Assembly: GCF_000341345.1 (NCBI RefSeq) | Contig: NC_020302.1 | Location: 1,406,075-1,470,074, forward strand | Reading direction: 5' to 3' | DNA length: 64,000 bases | From: Corynebacterium halotolerans YIM 70093 = DSM 44683 | GTDB taxonomy: Bacteria > Actinomycetota > Actinomycetes > Mycobacteriales > Mycobacteriaceae | Shown here: piece by piece, positions 51,503 to 61,237 of the stretch | Numbering within the stretch: the stretch's first letter is position 1 | Layout: each line of letters opens with the position of its first letter | The notes under the pieces: generated by a model | Told to the model about the DNA's origin: nothing | Databases searched by the model: none | What the model saw: the letters and a program-made list of their open reading frames with translations, nothing else | Program-made: the position numbers and the translations under genes

Positions 51503-52261
51503 TCAGTGCAGTTCGGCCACGAAGATCGCGGTTCCGGGAAAAATCCGGCCGCGCAGTGGGGACCACTGGCCCCAGGTCTGGGTCAGGTTTTTGGGCCATT
51601 CCGGCTCCACGATGTCGCGGACGGCGAAACCGGCGTCGACGAGGGCGCGCACCCAGTCACCGACCGTGCGGTGGAACTCGGCGTAGGTGACCGTGCCATC
51701 GTCGTTCGTCTCCACGTACTCGCGCTCAAAGTAGGGGATCGCCGCAATCAGCCCCTCCGGGCCCGGATCGTCCGGGAAGATCCACCGCATGGGGTGGTTG
51801 ACGGAGAACACCAGCCGCCCGCCCGGCCGCAGCACCCGCGCGACGTCGGCGAGCACCGGGCCGACCTCCGGGACGAAGGGCAGTGCCCCGAAGACCGAGA
51901 AGACCACGTCGAAGGAGTCTTCCCCGTAGGGCAGGGCCTGGGCGTCGGCCTGGACGAGGGCGACCTCGGACTCACCGGCGTGGCGCAGCATCTCCCGGGA
52001 GATGTCGAAGGCGGTGACGAAGCCGACACCGTCGGCGGCCAGCCACCGCGCGCAGGGGGCCGAACCGGCACCGAGCTCGAGAACCGAGGCCTCCGACACA
52101 TCGCCGAGCAGGCGGGCGTCGGCCTCGGCGAGCATCTCCGGGCACCAGTGGAATCCGTCAAGGTAGGTGGCGTGTTCGGCGTGGTAGCGCCCGGCGTCGC
52201 CGTCCCACCAGGAACGGTTGGCCTGGGCCGCCTGCGTGGCTGATGTTTCCGGTGTGGTCAT
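51503..52261 (-). CDS. Class I SAM-dependent methyltransferase
   Basis: A 252-residue methyltransferase of the UbiE/MenG-like group. Motif I is ASVLELGAGSAPCARWLAADG, strand 2 ends FVTAFDIS, motif II DSFDVVFSVFGALPFVPEV and post motif VLRPGGRLVFSVNHPMRW. The N-terminus (NRSWWDGDAGRYHAEH) is characteristic of a widespread actinobacterial subgroup with unknown substrate. Divergent from rpsA, as in related genomes I recall. Confidence 0.87.
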   Translation of the reverse strand: MTTPETSATQAAQANRSWWDGDAGRYHAEHATYLDGFHWCPEMLAEADARLLGDVSEASVLELGAGSAPCARWLAADGVGFVTAFDISREMLRHAGESEVALVQADAQALPYGEDSFDVVFSVFGALPFVPEVGPVLADVARVLRPGGRLVFSVNHPMRWIFPDDPGPEGLIAAIPYFEREYVETNDDGTVTYAEFHRTVGDWVRALVDAGFAVRDIVEPEWPKNLTQTWGQWSPLRGRIFPGTAIFVAELH

Positions 52262-52473
52262 GGGCAGGATTCTATCCCCGGAAGTATTTGCCCCGGCTGG
52301 GTGAACGATCTACACTGGCAGGCGCGTGTCTGTGCGCTGAGACGGGCCCGACTACAATAGGAGGGTTGGGGCGTTTTCGGGGTGAGATCGCGGAATCACC
52401 TCTATAGTGGTTTCCCGAGAGACACGTTCCTGTCCACTTCCGATCTCCTATACCATCCGGAGCAACTGAACAC

Positions 52474-53934
52474 ATGCCCAATTCCACCACCCCTCAGGTA
52501 GCCGTCAACGATATCGGTTCCGCTGAGGAATTCCTCGCCGCAGTCGACGCCACGATCAAGTACTTCAATGACGGCGACATCGTCGAAGGTACCGTCGTCA
52601 AGGTCGACCGTGACGAGGTGCTGCTTGACATCGGATACAAGACCGAGGGCGTCATCCCGTCCCGCGAGCTGTCCATCAAGCACGATGTCGACCCCGATGA
52701 GGTCGTCGAGGTCGGCGACGAGATCGACGCCCTCGTCCTCACCAAGGAGGACAAGGAAGGCCGTCTGATCCTGTCCAAGAAGCGCGCCCAGTACGAGCGC
52801 GCCTGGGGCAACATCGAGCAGCTGCAGGCCAACGACGAGCCGGTCACCGGTACCGTCATCGAGGTCGTCAAGGGCGGCCTCATCCTCGACATCGGTCTGC
52901 GCGGCTTCCTGCCGGCCTCCCTCGTCGAGATGCGTCGCGTCCGCGACCTGGATCCGTACATCGGCCAGGAGCTCGAGGCCAAGATCATCGAGCTGGACAA
53001 GCACCGCAACAACGTGGTCCTGTCCCGCCGAGCATGGCTCGAGCAGACCCAGTCCGAGGTCCGCTCCGAGTTCCTGCACCAGCTTCAGAAGGGCCAGGTC
53101 CGCAAGGGCGTCGTGTCCTCCATCGTCAACTTCGGCGCCTTCGTCGATCTCGGCGGTGTCGACGGCCTGGTTCACGTTTCCGAGCTGTCCTGGAAGCACA
53201 TCGACCACCCGTCCGAGGTCGTCACCGTCGGCGACGAGGTCACCGTCGAGGTTCTCGACGTCGATCTCGACCGCGAGCGCGTCTCCCTGTCGCTGAAGGC
53301 GACCCAGGAGGATCCGTGGCGCGTCTTCGCCCGCACCCACGCTGTGGGCCAGATCGTCCCGGGCAAGGTCACCAAGCTCGTCCCGTTCGGTGCCTTCGTC
53401 CGCGTCGAGGAGGGCATCGAGGGCCTCGTCCACATCTCCGAGCTGGCCCAGCGCCACGTGGATGTGCCGGACCAGATCGTCACCGTCGGCGAGGATGTCA
53501 TGGTCAAGGTCATCGACATCGACCTCGAGCGTCGTCGTATCTCCCTGTCCCTCAAGCAGGCCGACGAGGACTACACCGAGGAGTTCGACCCCTCGAAGTA
53601 CGGCATGGCCGACTCCTACGACGAGCAGGGCAACTACATCTTCCCCGAGGGCTTCGACCCGGAGGCCAACGAGTGGCTCGAGGGCTACGATGAGCAGCGT
53701 CAGGCCTGGGAGAACCGCTACGCCGAGTCCGAGCGTCGCTTCCAGCTGCACACCGCTCAGATCGAGCGTCACCGTGCCGCTGCCGCCGAGGCCGCCGAGC
53801 AGGCTGCCACCAACTACTCCTCCGAGACCACGGATGCGGCTCCGGCATCCGAGGCCGTTCCGGAAGAGCGCGGCGGCACCCTCGCCTCCGATGAGCAGCT
53901 CGCTGCTCTGCGCGAGAAGCTGACCGGCAACTAA
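52474..53934 (+). CDS. rpsA: 30S ribosomal protein S1
   Basis: RNA-binding ribosomal protein that helps mRNA docking. 486 residues with four S1 domains (about 35-105, 123-190, 210-280, 295-365; for example IVEGTVVKVDRDEVLLDIGY and FVDLGGVDGLVHVSELSWKH), the actinobacterial form, followed by an acidic, Glu/Ala-rich C-terminal tail. The ATG is at 52474. The gene is well separated from the divergent methyltransferase and ends in a strong terminator. Confidence 0.97.
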   Translation: MPNSTTPQVAVNDIGSAEEFLAAVDATIKYFNDGDIVEGTVVKVDRDEVLLDIGYKTEGVIPSRELSIKHDVDPDEVVEVGDEIDALVLTKEDKEGRLILSKKRAQYERAWGNIEQLQANDEPVTGTVIEVVKGGLILDIGLRGFLPASLVEMRRVRDLDPYIGQELEAKIIELDKHRNNVVLSRRAWLEQTQSEVRSEFLHQLQKGQVRKGVVSSIVNFGAFVDLGGVDGLVHVSELSWKHIDHPSEVVTVGDEVTVEVLDVDLDRERVSLSLKATQEDPWRVFARTHAVGQIVPGKVTKLVPFGAFVRVEEGIEGLVHISELAQRHVDVPDQIVTVGEDVMVKVIDIDLERRRISLSLKQADEDYTEEFDPSKYGMADSYDEQGNYIFPEGFDPEANEWLEGYDEQRQAWENRYAESERRFQLHTAQIERHRAAAAEAAEQAATNYSSETTDAAPASEAVPEERGGTLASDEQLAALREKLTGN

Positions 53935-53952
53935 ACCCCGGTAGCTCAGCCG

Positions 53953-53985
53953 ACCCCACGCACCCTGAGCGGTGCGTGGGGTTTT
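53953..53985 (+). terminator. Rho-independent terminator after rpsA
   Basis: A perfect 12-bp stem ACCCCACGCACC against GGTGCGTGGGGT, followed by TTTTCT. Confidence 0.9.
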
Positions 53986-54353
53986 CTGCTGCCCGGGTCC
54001 GGCTTGCCGGCGCCGTCTCGTCCGCTCCGTGGCCGCCACGAGGGGAACGGAACACCTGGGGTCAGCACGGAATCCGGTTATACCCGGTCTGATCGCGTGG
54101 CCCAATATTTCCGATCCCGCCCAACCGGGCGGGCTCAGTCGTTCCACTTCGCGGCCTGTGGGGGTAGAATCACGCCATAAGACCGAAATCGGACATGAAC
54201 GGTCATTGCCACCAGGACATCGACGTGCCTCACCAGGGGCACCGGTTATGGCCAGTGGGGGAGGGTTCATGGCCGTGACCCGGACAGCACATCTCCGCAT
54301 GGTCGGCACCACCGTGTGCCGATCTGCGGTGTCCCATGAAAGGTGTCTGAACC
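53986..54353. other. ptsG upstream region
   Basis: About 370 bases without a gene, holding the likely ptsG promoter (54142-54170) and a leader of about 175 bases. A small inverted repeat GTGCC-N7-GGCAC occurs around 54226-54242. I looked for the GlxR consensus TGTGA-N6-TCACA and found only a mis-spaced half match around 54157-54173. Confidence 0.4.
54142..54170 (+). promoter_or_regulatory. Probable ptsG promoter
   Basis: TTCCAC and TAGAAT separated by 17 bases. TAGAAT is a good corynebacterial -10. Transcription from here would give a leader of roughly 175 bases before ATG 54354. Confidence 0.5.
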
Positions 54354-56414
54354 ATGGCGTCCAAGACGGCGAGCACGTCGCAGCACATCATCACCGAGAT
54401 AGGCGGAGCGGACAATGTCACATCCCTGACCCACTGCGCCACCCGACTCCGATTCCAGCTCCACGACCAGTCGAAGGTCGACGTCGACTCCCTCGAGAAG
54501 GATCCCGCCGTGCTCGGCGTGGTCAAGCAGGGGACGACCGGCCTGCAGGTGGTCATGGGTGGCGGAGTCGCGGAATACTACCAGGCGATCATGAAGGAAC
54601 CCGCCATGCGGCAGGTCGGGGACGGGGAGTCGTCCGCCCCGAAGAAGAAGGAGTATGAGGGAGTGCGCGGGAAGTACTCCTGGGTCGACTACTCCTTCGA
54701 GTTCCTCTCCGACACCTTCCGTCCCATTCTCTGGGCCCTGCTCGGTGCCTCGCTGATCATCACCCTGCTCGTGCTGGCGGACACCTTCGGGCTGCAGGAC
54801 TTCCGGGCGGAGGAGCAGCCGCCGACCTACCAGTTCCTGCACGCCATGTGGAACTCGGTGTTCTACTTCCTGCCGATCTTCGTCGGTGCGACCGCAGCCC
54901 GGAAACTGGGCGCCAATGAGTGGGTGGGCGCGGCCATCCCCGCCGCCCTGCTGACGCCGCAGTTCCTCGCGCTCGGTGAGGCCGGCGAGACCATCACGGT
55001 CTTCGGCCTGCCGCTGACCCTGAACGACTACTCCAGCCAGGTCTTCCCGCCGCTGATCGCGGCGATCGGCCTGTACTGGGTGGAGAAGGGGCTGAAGAAG
55101 CTCATCCCCGCATCCGTCCAGATGGTCTTCGTGCCGTTCTTCTCCCTGCTGATCATGATCCCGGCCACCGCTTTCCTGCTCGGCCCCTTCGGTATCGGGG
55201 TGGGCAACGGTATCTCCAACCTGCTTGAGGCGATCTACAACTTCTCGCCGTTCATCCTGGCGATCGTCATCCCGCTGCTCTACCCGTTCCTGGTTCCGCT
55301 GGGACTGCACTGGCCGCTCAACGCCATCATGATCCAGAACATCGCCACCCTCGGCTACGACTTCATCCAGGGCCCGATGGGTGCGTGGAACTTCGCCTGC
55401 TTCGGCGTGGTCGCCGGCGTGATGGTGATCTCCCTGCGGGAGCGCAACAACCAGATGCGCCAGGTCTCCCTGGGTGGTCTGATGGCCGGTCTGCTGGGCG
55501 GCATCTCGGAGCCCTCGCTCTACGGTGTGCTCCTGCGCTTCAAGAAGACCTACTTCCGACTGCTGCCCGGCTGTTTCGCCGGTGGTGTGGTCATGGGCTT
55601 CGTCCAGCCGGAGACGAGCGCCTTCGTGTTCACCTCCGTGCTCACCATCGCCGCCTTCACCCCGATGATCGGCTACACCATCGGCGTCCTCGTCGCTTTC
55701 GTGACCTCCTTCCTGCTCGTGATCTTCCTCGACTACCGCGGCAAGGACGAGCGGGCCGAAATCCGTGCCCAGCTCGCCGCCGAGCGTGAGGCCGCCAACC
55801 GGGAGGAGGACGAGCGCATCGACGCCGCGGAGGACGCCGGGACCACGCCGGCCCCGGCACCGACCCCGGAGGACGGCGCAGCCGGTACGGCCGTCGCCAC
55901 CGCGGCAGCCCCCGCCAAGGAGGTCAAGCCGGCGCTGCGCCCGGGGGCGGTCACCGAGATCGGTGCGCCGCTGGCTGGCCGTGCCATCGCGCTGAGTGAG
56001 GTGCCGGATCCGGCCTTCGCCGGCGGAGCGCTCGGTCAGGGCATCGCCATCGAGCCCTCCGGGGACAGCGTCGTCGCGCCAGCAGACGGCAGCATCATCA
56101 CGGTCCAGAAGACCGGGCACGCCGTGGGACTGCGGCTGGACAACGGCATCGAGATGCTCATCCACATCGGCATCGACACCGTCCAGATGGGCGGGGAGGG
56201 CTTCGAGGTCCACGTCGGGAAGAAGCAGCGCGTCTCGGCCGGTGATGTGCTGATCACCTTCGACAGGGACGCCATCACCGCGGCCGGTTACCCGGCGGTC
56301 ACCCCGGTGCTCATCGCCAACACGAAGAAATTCGCCACCGTGGAGGCCCACCCCGCCGAACACGCGGACCTCGGGGACAAGGTCATCACGGTCTTCGCCA
56401 AGCAGGGCGAGTAA
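54354..56414 (+). CDS. ptsG: Glucose-specific PTS transporter EIIBCA
   Basis: Phosphorylates glucose during uptake. 686 residues in order B-C-A: EIIB about 1-85 with phospho-cysteine Cys28 in SLTHCATRLRF; EIIC about 110-470 with eight to ten membrane segments; and after an Ala/Pro/Glu linker EIIA about 530-686 with the phospho-histidine near residue 604 in IHIGIDTVQMGGEGFEV. BCA order, length and the place between rpsA and coaE match C. glutamicum ptsG. Other beta-glucoside or sucrose permeases share this order, so specificity rests on synteny. GAAAGG precedes the ATG. Confidence 0.92.
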   Translation: MASKTASTSQHIITEIGGADNVTSLTHCATRLRFQLHDQSKVDVDSLEKDPAVLGVVKQGTTGLQVVMGGGVAEYYQAIMKEPAMRQVGDGESSAPKKKEYEGVRGKYSWVDYSFEFLSDTFRPILWALLGASLIITLLVLADTFGLQDFRAEEQPPTYQFLHAMWNSVFYFLPIFVGATAARKLGANEWVGAAIPAALLTPQFLALGEAGETITVFGLPLTLNDYSSQVFPPLIAAIGLYWVEKGLKKLIPASVQMVFVPFFSLLIMIPATAFLLGPFGIGVGNGISNLLEAIYNFSPFILAIVIPLLYPFLVPLGLHWPLNAIMIQNIATLGYDFIQGPMGAWNFACFGVVAGVMVISLRERNNQMRQVSLGGLMAGLLGGISEPSLYGVLLRFKKTYFRLLPGCFAGGVVMGFVQPETSAFVFTSVLTIAAFTPMIGYTIGVLVAFVTSFLLVIFLDYRGKDERAEIRAQLAAEREAANREEDERIDAAEDAGTTPAPAPTPEDGAAGTAVATAAAPAKEVKPALRPGAVTEIGAPLAGRAIALSEVPDPAFAGGALGQGIAIEPSGDSVVAPADGSIITVQKTGHAVGLRLDNGIEMLIHIGIDTVQMGGEGFEVHVGKKQRVSAGDVLITFDRDAITAAGYPAVTPVLIANTKKFATVEAHPAEHADLGDKVITVFAKQGE

Positions 56415-56422
56415 CCGGCAAC

Positions 56423-56428
56423 TAGGGT
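56423..56428 (+). promoter_or_regulatory. -10 hexamer TAGGGT before coaE
   Basis: TAGGGT ends 6 bases before ATG 56435 in the 20-base gap after ptsG; no ribosome site. Confidence 0.45.
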
Positions 56429-56434
56429 GGCGGC

Positions 56435-57049
56435 ATGCTGAAGATCGGACTCACCGGTGGAATCGGAAGCGGGAAATCGACCGTCTCCACTCTCCTCACG
56501 GAACGCGGTTTCGAGGTCATTGACGCGGACCGGATCGCCCGCGAGGTCGTTGAGCCGGGGCAGCCGGCGCTGGCGGAGCTGGTCGAAACGTTCGGGATGG
56601 ACATCCTCCACTCCGACGGCACCCTCAACCGCGGAGAACTGGCCCGCCGAGCCTTCGTCGACGCCGAGCACACCGAGCTGCTCAACGCGATCACCCACCC
56701 GCGGATCCGAGAGGAGACCGCCCGCCGTTTCGCCGCCGCCGAGGAGGCGGGGGAGAGCAGCGTCATCTACGACATGCCGCTGCTCGTGGACCAGGGCCTG
56801 CAGAAGTCCATGGACCTGACCGTCGTCGTGGACGTCGACATCGACACCCGCGTCAGCCGCCTCGTGTCCCTGCGCGGCCTGGCGGAGGACGACGTCCGGC
56901 GCCGCATCGCCGCCCAGGTCTCGGACGAGGTCCGGCGGACCGCCGCGGACGTGATCATCGACAACAACGGCACCCCCGCCGCTCTCGCTCCCCAGGTCGA
57001 CGCCCTGGTGGAGAGGATTCGTGCTGCGGAAGCCGCCGCCGCGTCATAA
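56435..57049 (+). CDS. coaE: Dephospho-CoA kinase
   Basis: Last step of coenzyme A synthesis. 204 residues, with P-loop GLTGGIGSGKSTVS, VIDADRIAREVVEPG, HPRIREETARRF, YDMPLLVDQGLQ and VVVDVDIDTRVSRLVSLRGL. Mycobacterial CoaE carries an extra UPF0157 domain; this one is the short form. Follows ptsG directly. Confidence 0.96.
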   Translation: MLKIGLTGGIGSGKSTVSTLLTERGFEVIDADRIAREVVEPGQPALAELVETFGMDILHSDGTLNRGELARRAFVDAEHTELLNAITHPRIREETARRFAAAEEAGESSVIYDMPLLVDQGLQKSMDLTVVVDVDIDTRVSRLVSLRGLAEDDVRRRIAAQVSDEVRRTAADVIIDNNGTPAALAPQVDALVERIRAAEAAAAS

Positions 57050-57060
57050 ACTCTTTCCTC

Positions 57061-57423
57061 ATGGGCACCTGGGATGTCGGACCGTACGACAACGACGGAG
57101 CAGTCGACCTGCTCGCCGACATCCGTGCAGACCGCTTCAACTTCGAGCGCTTCCGCTTCACCATCGACGAGCACCGCCCGGACCCCGACGACAGCGAGAT
57201 GATCATCGCCCTCGGAGCGCTGGCCTCCTCCGGGACGGATGAGCTGCCGACGGGGATCCGTCCGGAGGTGCTCTCCCGGTTGTTCACCCCGGAGCGGGTG
57301 CGCTGGGTACGCCGGCAGATGGAACGGATCCTGGATCCGGAGAACTCCGAGCTCTACGCGGTGTGGGAGGCCACCGGGGAGCTCGACGACTGGCTGGCCG
57401 CCACCCGTGCCGCGCTGCCCTGA
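57061..57423 (+). CDS. DUF4259 protein
   Basis: A 120-residue soluble protein starting MGTWDVGPYDNDGAVDLLAD, the family signature of DUF4259. The remainder is helical (EMIIALGALASSG, VRWVRRQMERILDPENSEL). No known activity; in other genomes the family occurs near toxin-immunity or stress genes, but nothing of that sort is adjacent. It lies 11 bases after coaE and may be read from the same transcript. Confidence 0.85.
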   Translation: MGTWDVGPYDNDGAVDLLADIRADRFNFERFRFTIDEHRPDPDDSEMIIALGALASSGTDELPTGIRPEVLSRLFTPERVRWVRRQMERILDPENSELYAVWEATGELDDWLAATRAALP

Positions 57424-57433
57424 AATCGGCGGG

Positions 57434-58051
57434 TCACCCCGTCTCCACGCCCTGCGTGCTCACGGTGAAACCGTGGGCGCCGAGAGCGCAGGTCACCGCG
57501 ACCCCGTCCTCGGGCACGCCACACGCGACGGCACCGGCGGTGAGTCGGGTGCCCGGCTGGAGGATCCGGGTCTGGTCGCGGGGCGCGAAGATGCGGTTGA
57601 CGTGGTGGGTGGTGGCCGGTTGGTCCCCGCTGACGGAGACGGCGTTGATCTCACCCTCACCGGAGTGGGTGCACATGGCGGCGACCTCTTCGACCACGCC
57701 CTCCGGCTGCCCGTATACCTCGCAGTAGGTGCCGTCCGGGCCCGTGAACTGGAAGCCGGGTTGTTGCGGGAAGATGTGGCGCGAAGCATAGGGGGCGGGA
57801 TCCACCTGCGCGAGGTCGGCTATCTTCCGCCCGAATGCGCTGACTTCCCCCGTGGTGGGCGACTCCGCGGTCGAGGACTCGGAGACGGTGGTCGGGGTGA
57901 CTGTCTCGCTCACCGTCACCGTCGCCGTTTCGACCGGCGCAGGTGTCTCGGTACCGGGCTCGGCGCCACTGGAACAGGCGGGCAGGGTCAGCAGCAGGCC
58001 GGCGAGGAACACCGCCGACCGTGCGGCAGGGGCCGGTCTCTTCATGGGCAT
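57434..58051 (-). CDS. Putative lipoprotein
   Basis: A 205-residue exported protein: MPMKRPAPAARSAVFLAGLL and on to lipobox LPAC, then a Thr/Glu/Val-rich linker (about 30-70) and a C-terminal region with TYCEVYGQPEGVV, MCTHSGEGEI, GAVACGVPEDGVAVTCALG, containing four cysteines. It resembles in layout the lipoprotein at 50847-51386 (linker plus Cys-rich head ending in a similar V-T-C element). ATG 58051 has AGGGAG upstream. Function unknown. Confidence 0.72.
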   Translation of the reverse strand: MPMKRPAPAARSAVFLAGLLLTLPACSSGAEPGTETPAPVETATVTVSETVTPTTVSESSTAESPTTGEVSAFGRKIADLAQVDPAPYASRHIFPQQPGFQFTGPDGTYCEVYGQPEGVVEEVAAMCTHSGEGEINAVSVSGDQPATTHHVNRIFAPRDQTRILQPGTRLTAGAVACGVPEDGVAVTCALGAHGFTVSTQGVETG

Positions 58052-58124
58052 CACTCTCCCTGCCCTGAACCATACAGGGCCGGGTTCCCATCCTGGCCCG
58101 TCAATGACCGGATGTTTTCTCCGG

Positions 58125-58988
58125 TCAACCGGGGACGACAACCTCCGCCAGGTCGACAGAGTGGTCCGTCACCAGATACAGCGACGGGAATGCCGTCGCC
58201 TGACTGTGCCGGGTGAGCATCGCGGTGACGGCCCGCAACAGATAACCGGGGGTGTCATCACCCACCGGCGTGGCATAGAGCGTCTCCCTGTTCGGCGCGG
58301 CGACCAACAGGCCTTCCGGGGCGGCATCCGGCCCGAACTTCCCGGCCACGAGGGACGGCAGTGACGGCAGGACGGAGGAGACCAGGGCACTGCCACCGCG
58401 GAGCACGTACAGGCCCACGGGATCCTCATCCTCGGAGACGTCGACGAGTTCCATCGGCACCCGCAGCATATTGCGTCGGGCGATGTCGAAGAGGTGGTCG
58501 AGATCCTCGTCCGCGACCAGCTGGTCGGGCAGGAGGGCGACGCCGTTGTCCCACCGCAGACACAACAGCTCCCGCAGGTCGGCCAGGTGACGTGCGTAGT
58601 CATAGGTCATCGGAAGTCGGAGCGGGAGCTCCGGGACCAGACGGATCCGGAGAGTGGCGAGTACCGCCGGGTCGCTGAGGTCCGGACCCTCCGGTTGCTC
58701 GGACGCCTTGTGGAACTCGGTGAGGAAGGCCTGTACCCAGCTGCGGATGAGCTCGGCATGTGCGGACTCGGGTGCGCGCCGGACCGAATCGGTGAGCGGA
58801 CCGGTCCACAGGACCGCTCCCTCAGCGAGACGGATCTCTGTGCCTCCCTCCTCCGGACGGCGCGTGATGCGTTCGACGGTGAAACCGAGGGCATCGAGCT
58901 CGGCGCGGACCTGGTCGAGTACCCGGCGGTCCGTCAGCGCCGTGGAGCGGAGCTCCTCGGCGGCGCCGGGGGATGAGGGATTGAACAT
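58125..58988 (-). CDS. DUF1444-like hypothetical protein
   Basis: A 287-residue cytoplasmic protein. Elements such as LRIRLVPELPLRLP, RNMLRVPMELVDVSED, GLYVLRGGSALVSSVLPSL and GLLVAAPNRETLYATPVGDD resemble the DUF1444/YtpQ group (a domain that scores values from stored calls), but I cannot confirm this from sequence alone. No catalytic motif. The start at 58988 has AGGAGAC upstream. Divergent from uvrB. Confidence 0.6.
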   Translation of the reverse strand: MFNPSSPGAAEELRSTALTDRRVLDQVRAELDALGFTVERITRRPEEGGTEIRLAEGAVLWTGPLTDSVRRAPESAHAELIRSWVQAFLTEFHKASEQPEGPDLSDPAVLATLRIRLVPELPLRLPMTYDYARHLADLRELLCLRWDNGVALLPDQLVADEDLDHLFDIARRNMLRVPMELVDVSEDEDPVGLYVLRGGSALVSSVLPSLPSLVAGKFGPDAAPEGLLVAAPNRETLYATPVGDDTPGYLLRAVTAMLTRHSQATAFPSLYLVTDHSVDLAEVVVPG

Positions 58989-59080
58989 GACGTCTCCTGT
59001 GTGGTATCGGGGTGAACGGGTGCCGTGGACTTGGACCCCGCCCGCACCGCGGGCGGTTCCCGGGGGTTTGTGCCGGGGGC

Positions 59081-59086
59081 TAGAAT
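59081..59086 (+). promoter_or_regulatory. -10 hexamer TAGAAT before uvrB
   Basis: TAGAAT ends 7 bases before ATG 59094, the leaderless spacing. I saw no LexA-box-like repeat nearby. Confidence 0.5.
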
Positions 59087-59093
59087 CGGCGGC

Positions 59094-61202
59094 ATGGCAT
59101 TCGCTGCTGAACACCCCGTCCTGTCCCACTCCGAGCACCGCCCCGTCGGCGAGATCGAGCGCAAAGAGGGCGAGTTCAAGGTCGTCTCCGACTACGAGCC
59201 CGCCGGTGACCAGCCCGCCGCGATCAAGGAGCTCGACGAGCGCCTGCAGCGCAACGAGAGCGACGTCGTGCTGATGGGCGCGACCGGTACCGGTAAGTCG
59301 GCGACCGCGGCATGGCTGATCGAACAGCAGCAGCGCCCCACCCTGGTGATGGCCCCGAACAAGACCCTGGCCGCCCAGCTGGCCAATGAGCTGCGCCAGC
59401 TGTTGCCGCACAATGCCGTCGAGTACTTCGTCTCGTACTACGACTACTACCAACCCGAGGCGTACATCGCGCAGACGGACACCTACATCGAGAAGGACTC
59501 GTCCATCAACGAGGACGTCGAACGGCTGCGCCACTCCGCGACCTCGGCGCTGCTCTCACGTCGCGACGTCGTCGTGGTTTCCTCGGTGTCCTGCATCTAC
59601 GGCCTGGGCACCCCGCAGTCCTACCTCGACCGCTCGATCGTGCTGCAGGTGGGGGAGGAGGTCGAGCGTGACCGCTTCCTGCGCCTGCTCGTCGACATCC
59701 AGTACACGCGTAACGACGTCGCGTTCACCCGCGGTTCCTTCCGCGTCAAGGGCGACACGGTCGACATCATCCCCGCCTACGAGGAGCTCGCGGTGCGGGT
59801 GGAGTTCTTCGGCGACGAGATCGACGCCCTGTACTACATCCACCCGCTCACCGGCGACGTCGTCCGGCAGGTCGAGGAGCTGCGGATCTTCCCGGCCACC
59901 CACTATGTCGCCGGGCCCGAGCGCATGGAGAAGGCCGTCGCCGACATCAAGGCGGAACTCGCCGAGCGGCTGGCCGACCTGGAGAACCGCGGCAAGCTGC
60001 TCGAGGCCCAGCGGCTACGCATGCGCACCGAGTACGACCTCGAGATGATCGAGCAGGTCGGCTTCTGTTCCGGCATCGAGAACTACTCGCGCCACATCGA
60101 CGGCCGTGCCGCCGGCTCCGCGCCCGCCACGCTCATCGACTACTTCCCGGAGGACTTCCTCACCATCATCGACGAGTCGCACGTCACCGTGCCACAGATC
60201 GGCGGCATGTACGAGGGCGACATGTCGCGCAAGCGCAATCTCGTCGAGTTCGGCTTCCGCCTGCCCTCGGCCGTGGACAACCGCCCGCTGACCTGGGAGG
60301 AGTTCGAGGAGCGGGTGGGGCAGACCGTGTACCTGTCCGCGACGCCGGGCAACTACGAGCTGGCGGCCGCCGGCGGCGAGTTCGTCGAGCAGGTCATCCG
60401 CCCGACCGGGCTGGTCGACCCGAAGGTCACCGTCAAGCCGACCAAGGGCCAGATCGACGACCTTATCGACGAGATCCGCCAGCGCACCGAGAAGGACGAG
60501 CGCGTCCTGGTGACCACCCTGACCAAGAAGATGGCCGAGGACCTCACCGACTATCTGCTCGAGAACGGCGTGCGGGTGCGCTACCTCCACTCGGACATCG
60601 ACACCCTGCAGCGCGTGGAGCTGCTGCGGCAGCTGCGGCTGGGCGAGTACGACGTACTGGTGGGCATCAACCTCCTGCGCGAGGGCCTCGACCTACCGGA
60701 AGTCTCCCTGGTGGCGATCCTCGACGCCGACAAGGAGGGCTTCCTGCGCTCGACGACGTCGCTGATCCAGACCATCGGCCGCGCCGCCCGAAACGTCTCC
60801 GGCGAAGTCATCATGTACGCCGACAGGGTGACCGACTCCATGCAGCAGGCCATCGAGGAGACCGAGCGGCGCCGCGAGAAGCAGATCGCCTACAACACCG
60901 AGCACGGCATCGACCCGCAGCCGCTGCGCAAGAAGATCGCCGACATCCTCGACCAGGTCTACGAGAACAACGGGGCCGCCGCCGGGACCGAGGGCGGGAA
61001 ACTGGCCGGCGACGCCGCCGTGGTGGATCGCCCGGACACCGCGAACATGCCGGCCGAGCAGGTCCAGAAGCTCATCGACGACCTCACCGCCCAGATGGGG
61101 GCAGCCGCCCGGGAGCTCAAGTTCGAGCTCGCCGGCCGACTCCGTGACGAGATCGCGGACCTGAAGAAGGAGTTGCGTGGTATCAAGGACGTTGGAATGT
61201 AG
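59094..61202 (+). CDS. uvrB: Excinuclease ABC subunit B
   Basis: DNA-damage verification helicase of nucleotide excision repair. 702 residues: Walker [16 protein letters not shown], damage-binding beta-hairpin region [38 protein letters not shown], motif VI region [19 protein letters not shown], and a C-terminal UVR domain (about 655-700; [20 protein letters not shown]) that contacts UvrC. The ATG at 59094 is chosen from the -10 hexamer. Confidence 0.97.
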   Translation: MAFAAEHPVLSHSEHRPVGEIERKEGEFKVVSDYEPAGDQPAAIKELDERLQRNESDVVLMGATGTGKSATAAWLIEQQQRPTLVMAPNKTLAAQLANELRQLLPHNAVEYFVSYYDYYQPEAYIAQTDTYIEKDSSINEDVERLRHSATSALLSRRDVVVVSSVSCIYGLGTPQSYLDRSIVLQVGEEVERDRFLRLLVDIQYTRNDVAFTRGSFRVKGDTVDIIPAYEELAVRVEFFGDEIDALYYIHPLTGDVVRQVEELRIFPATHYVAGPERMEKAVADIKAELAERLADLENRGKLLEAQRLRMRTEYDLEMIEQVGFCSGIENYSRHIDGRAAGSAPATLIDYFPEDFLTIIDESHVTVPQIGGMYEGDMSRKRNLVEFGFRLPSAVDNRPLTWEEFEERVGQTVYLSATPGNYELAAAGGEFVEQVIRPTGLVDPKVTVKPTKGQIDDLIDEIRQRTEKDERVLVTTLTKKMAEDLTDYLLENGVRVRYLHSDIDTLQRVELLRQLRLGEYDVLVGINLLREGLDLPEVSLVAILDADKEGFLRSTTSLIQTIGRAARNVSGEVIMYADRVTDSMQQAIEETERRREKQIAYNTEHGIDPQPLRKKIADILDQVYENNGAAAGTEGGKLAGDAAVVDRPDTANMPAEQVQKLIDDLTAQMGAAARELKFELAGRLRDEIADLKKELRGIKDVGM

Positions 61203-61237
61203 CACGCCTGTTCAGGCGAGAAAGGACTCTGTACATC

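Noticed and set aside
54142..54175. GlxR site before ptsG
   Set aside because: TGTG and TCAC half-sites are present but spaced two bases too far for the TGTGA-N6-TCACA consensus.
59000..59093. LexA/SOS box upstream of uvrB
   Set aside because: No GAAC/GTTC-type or other recognisable LexA repeat was found near the -10 element.
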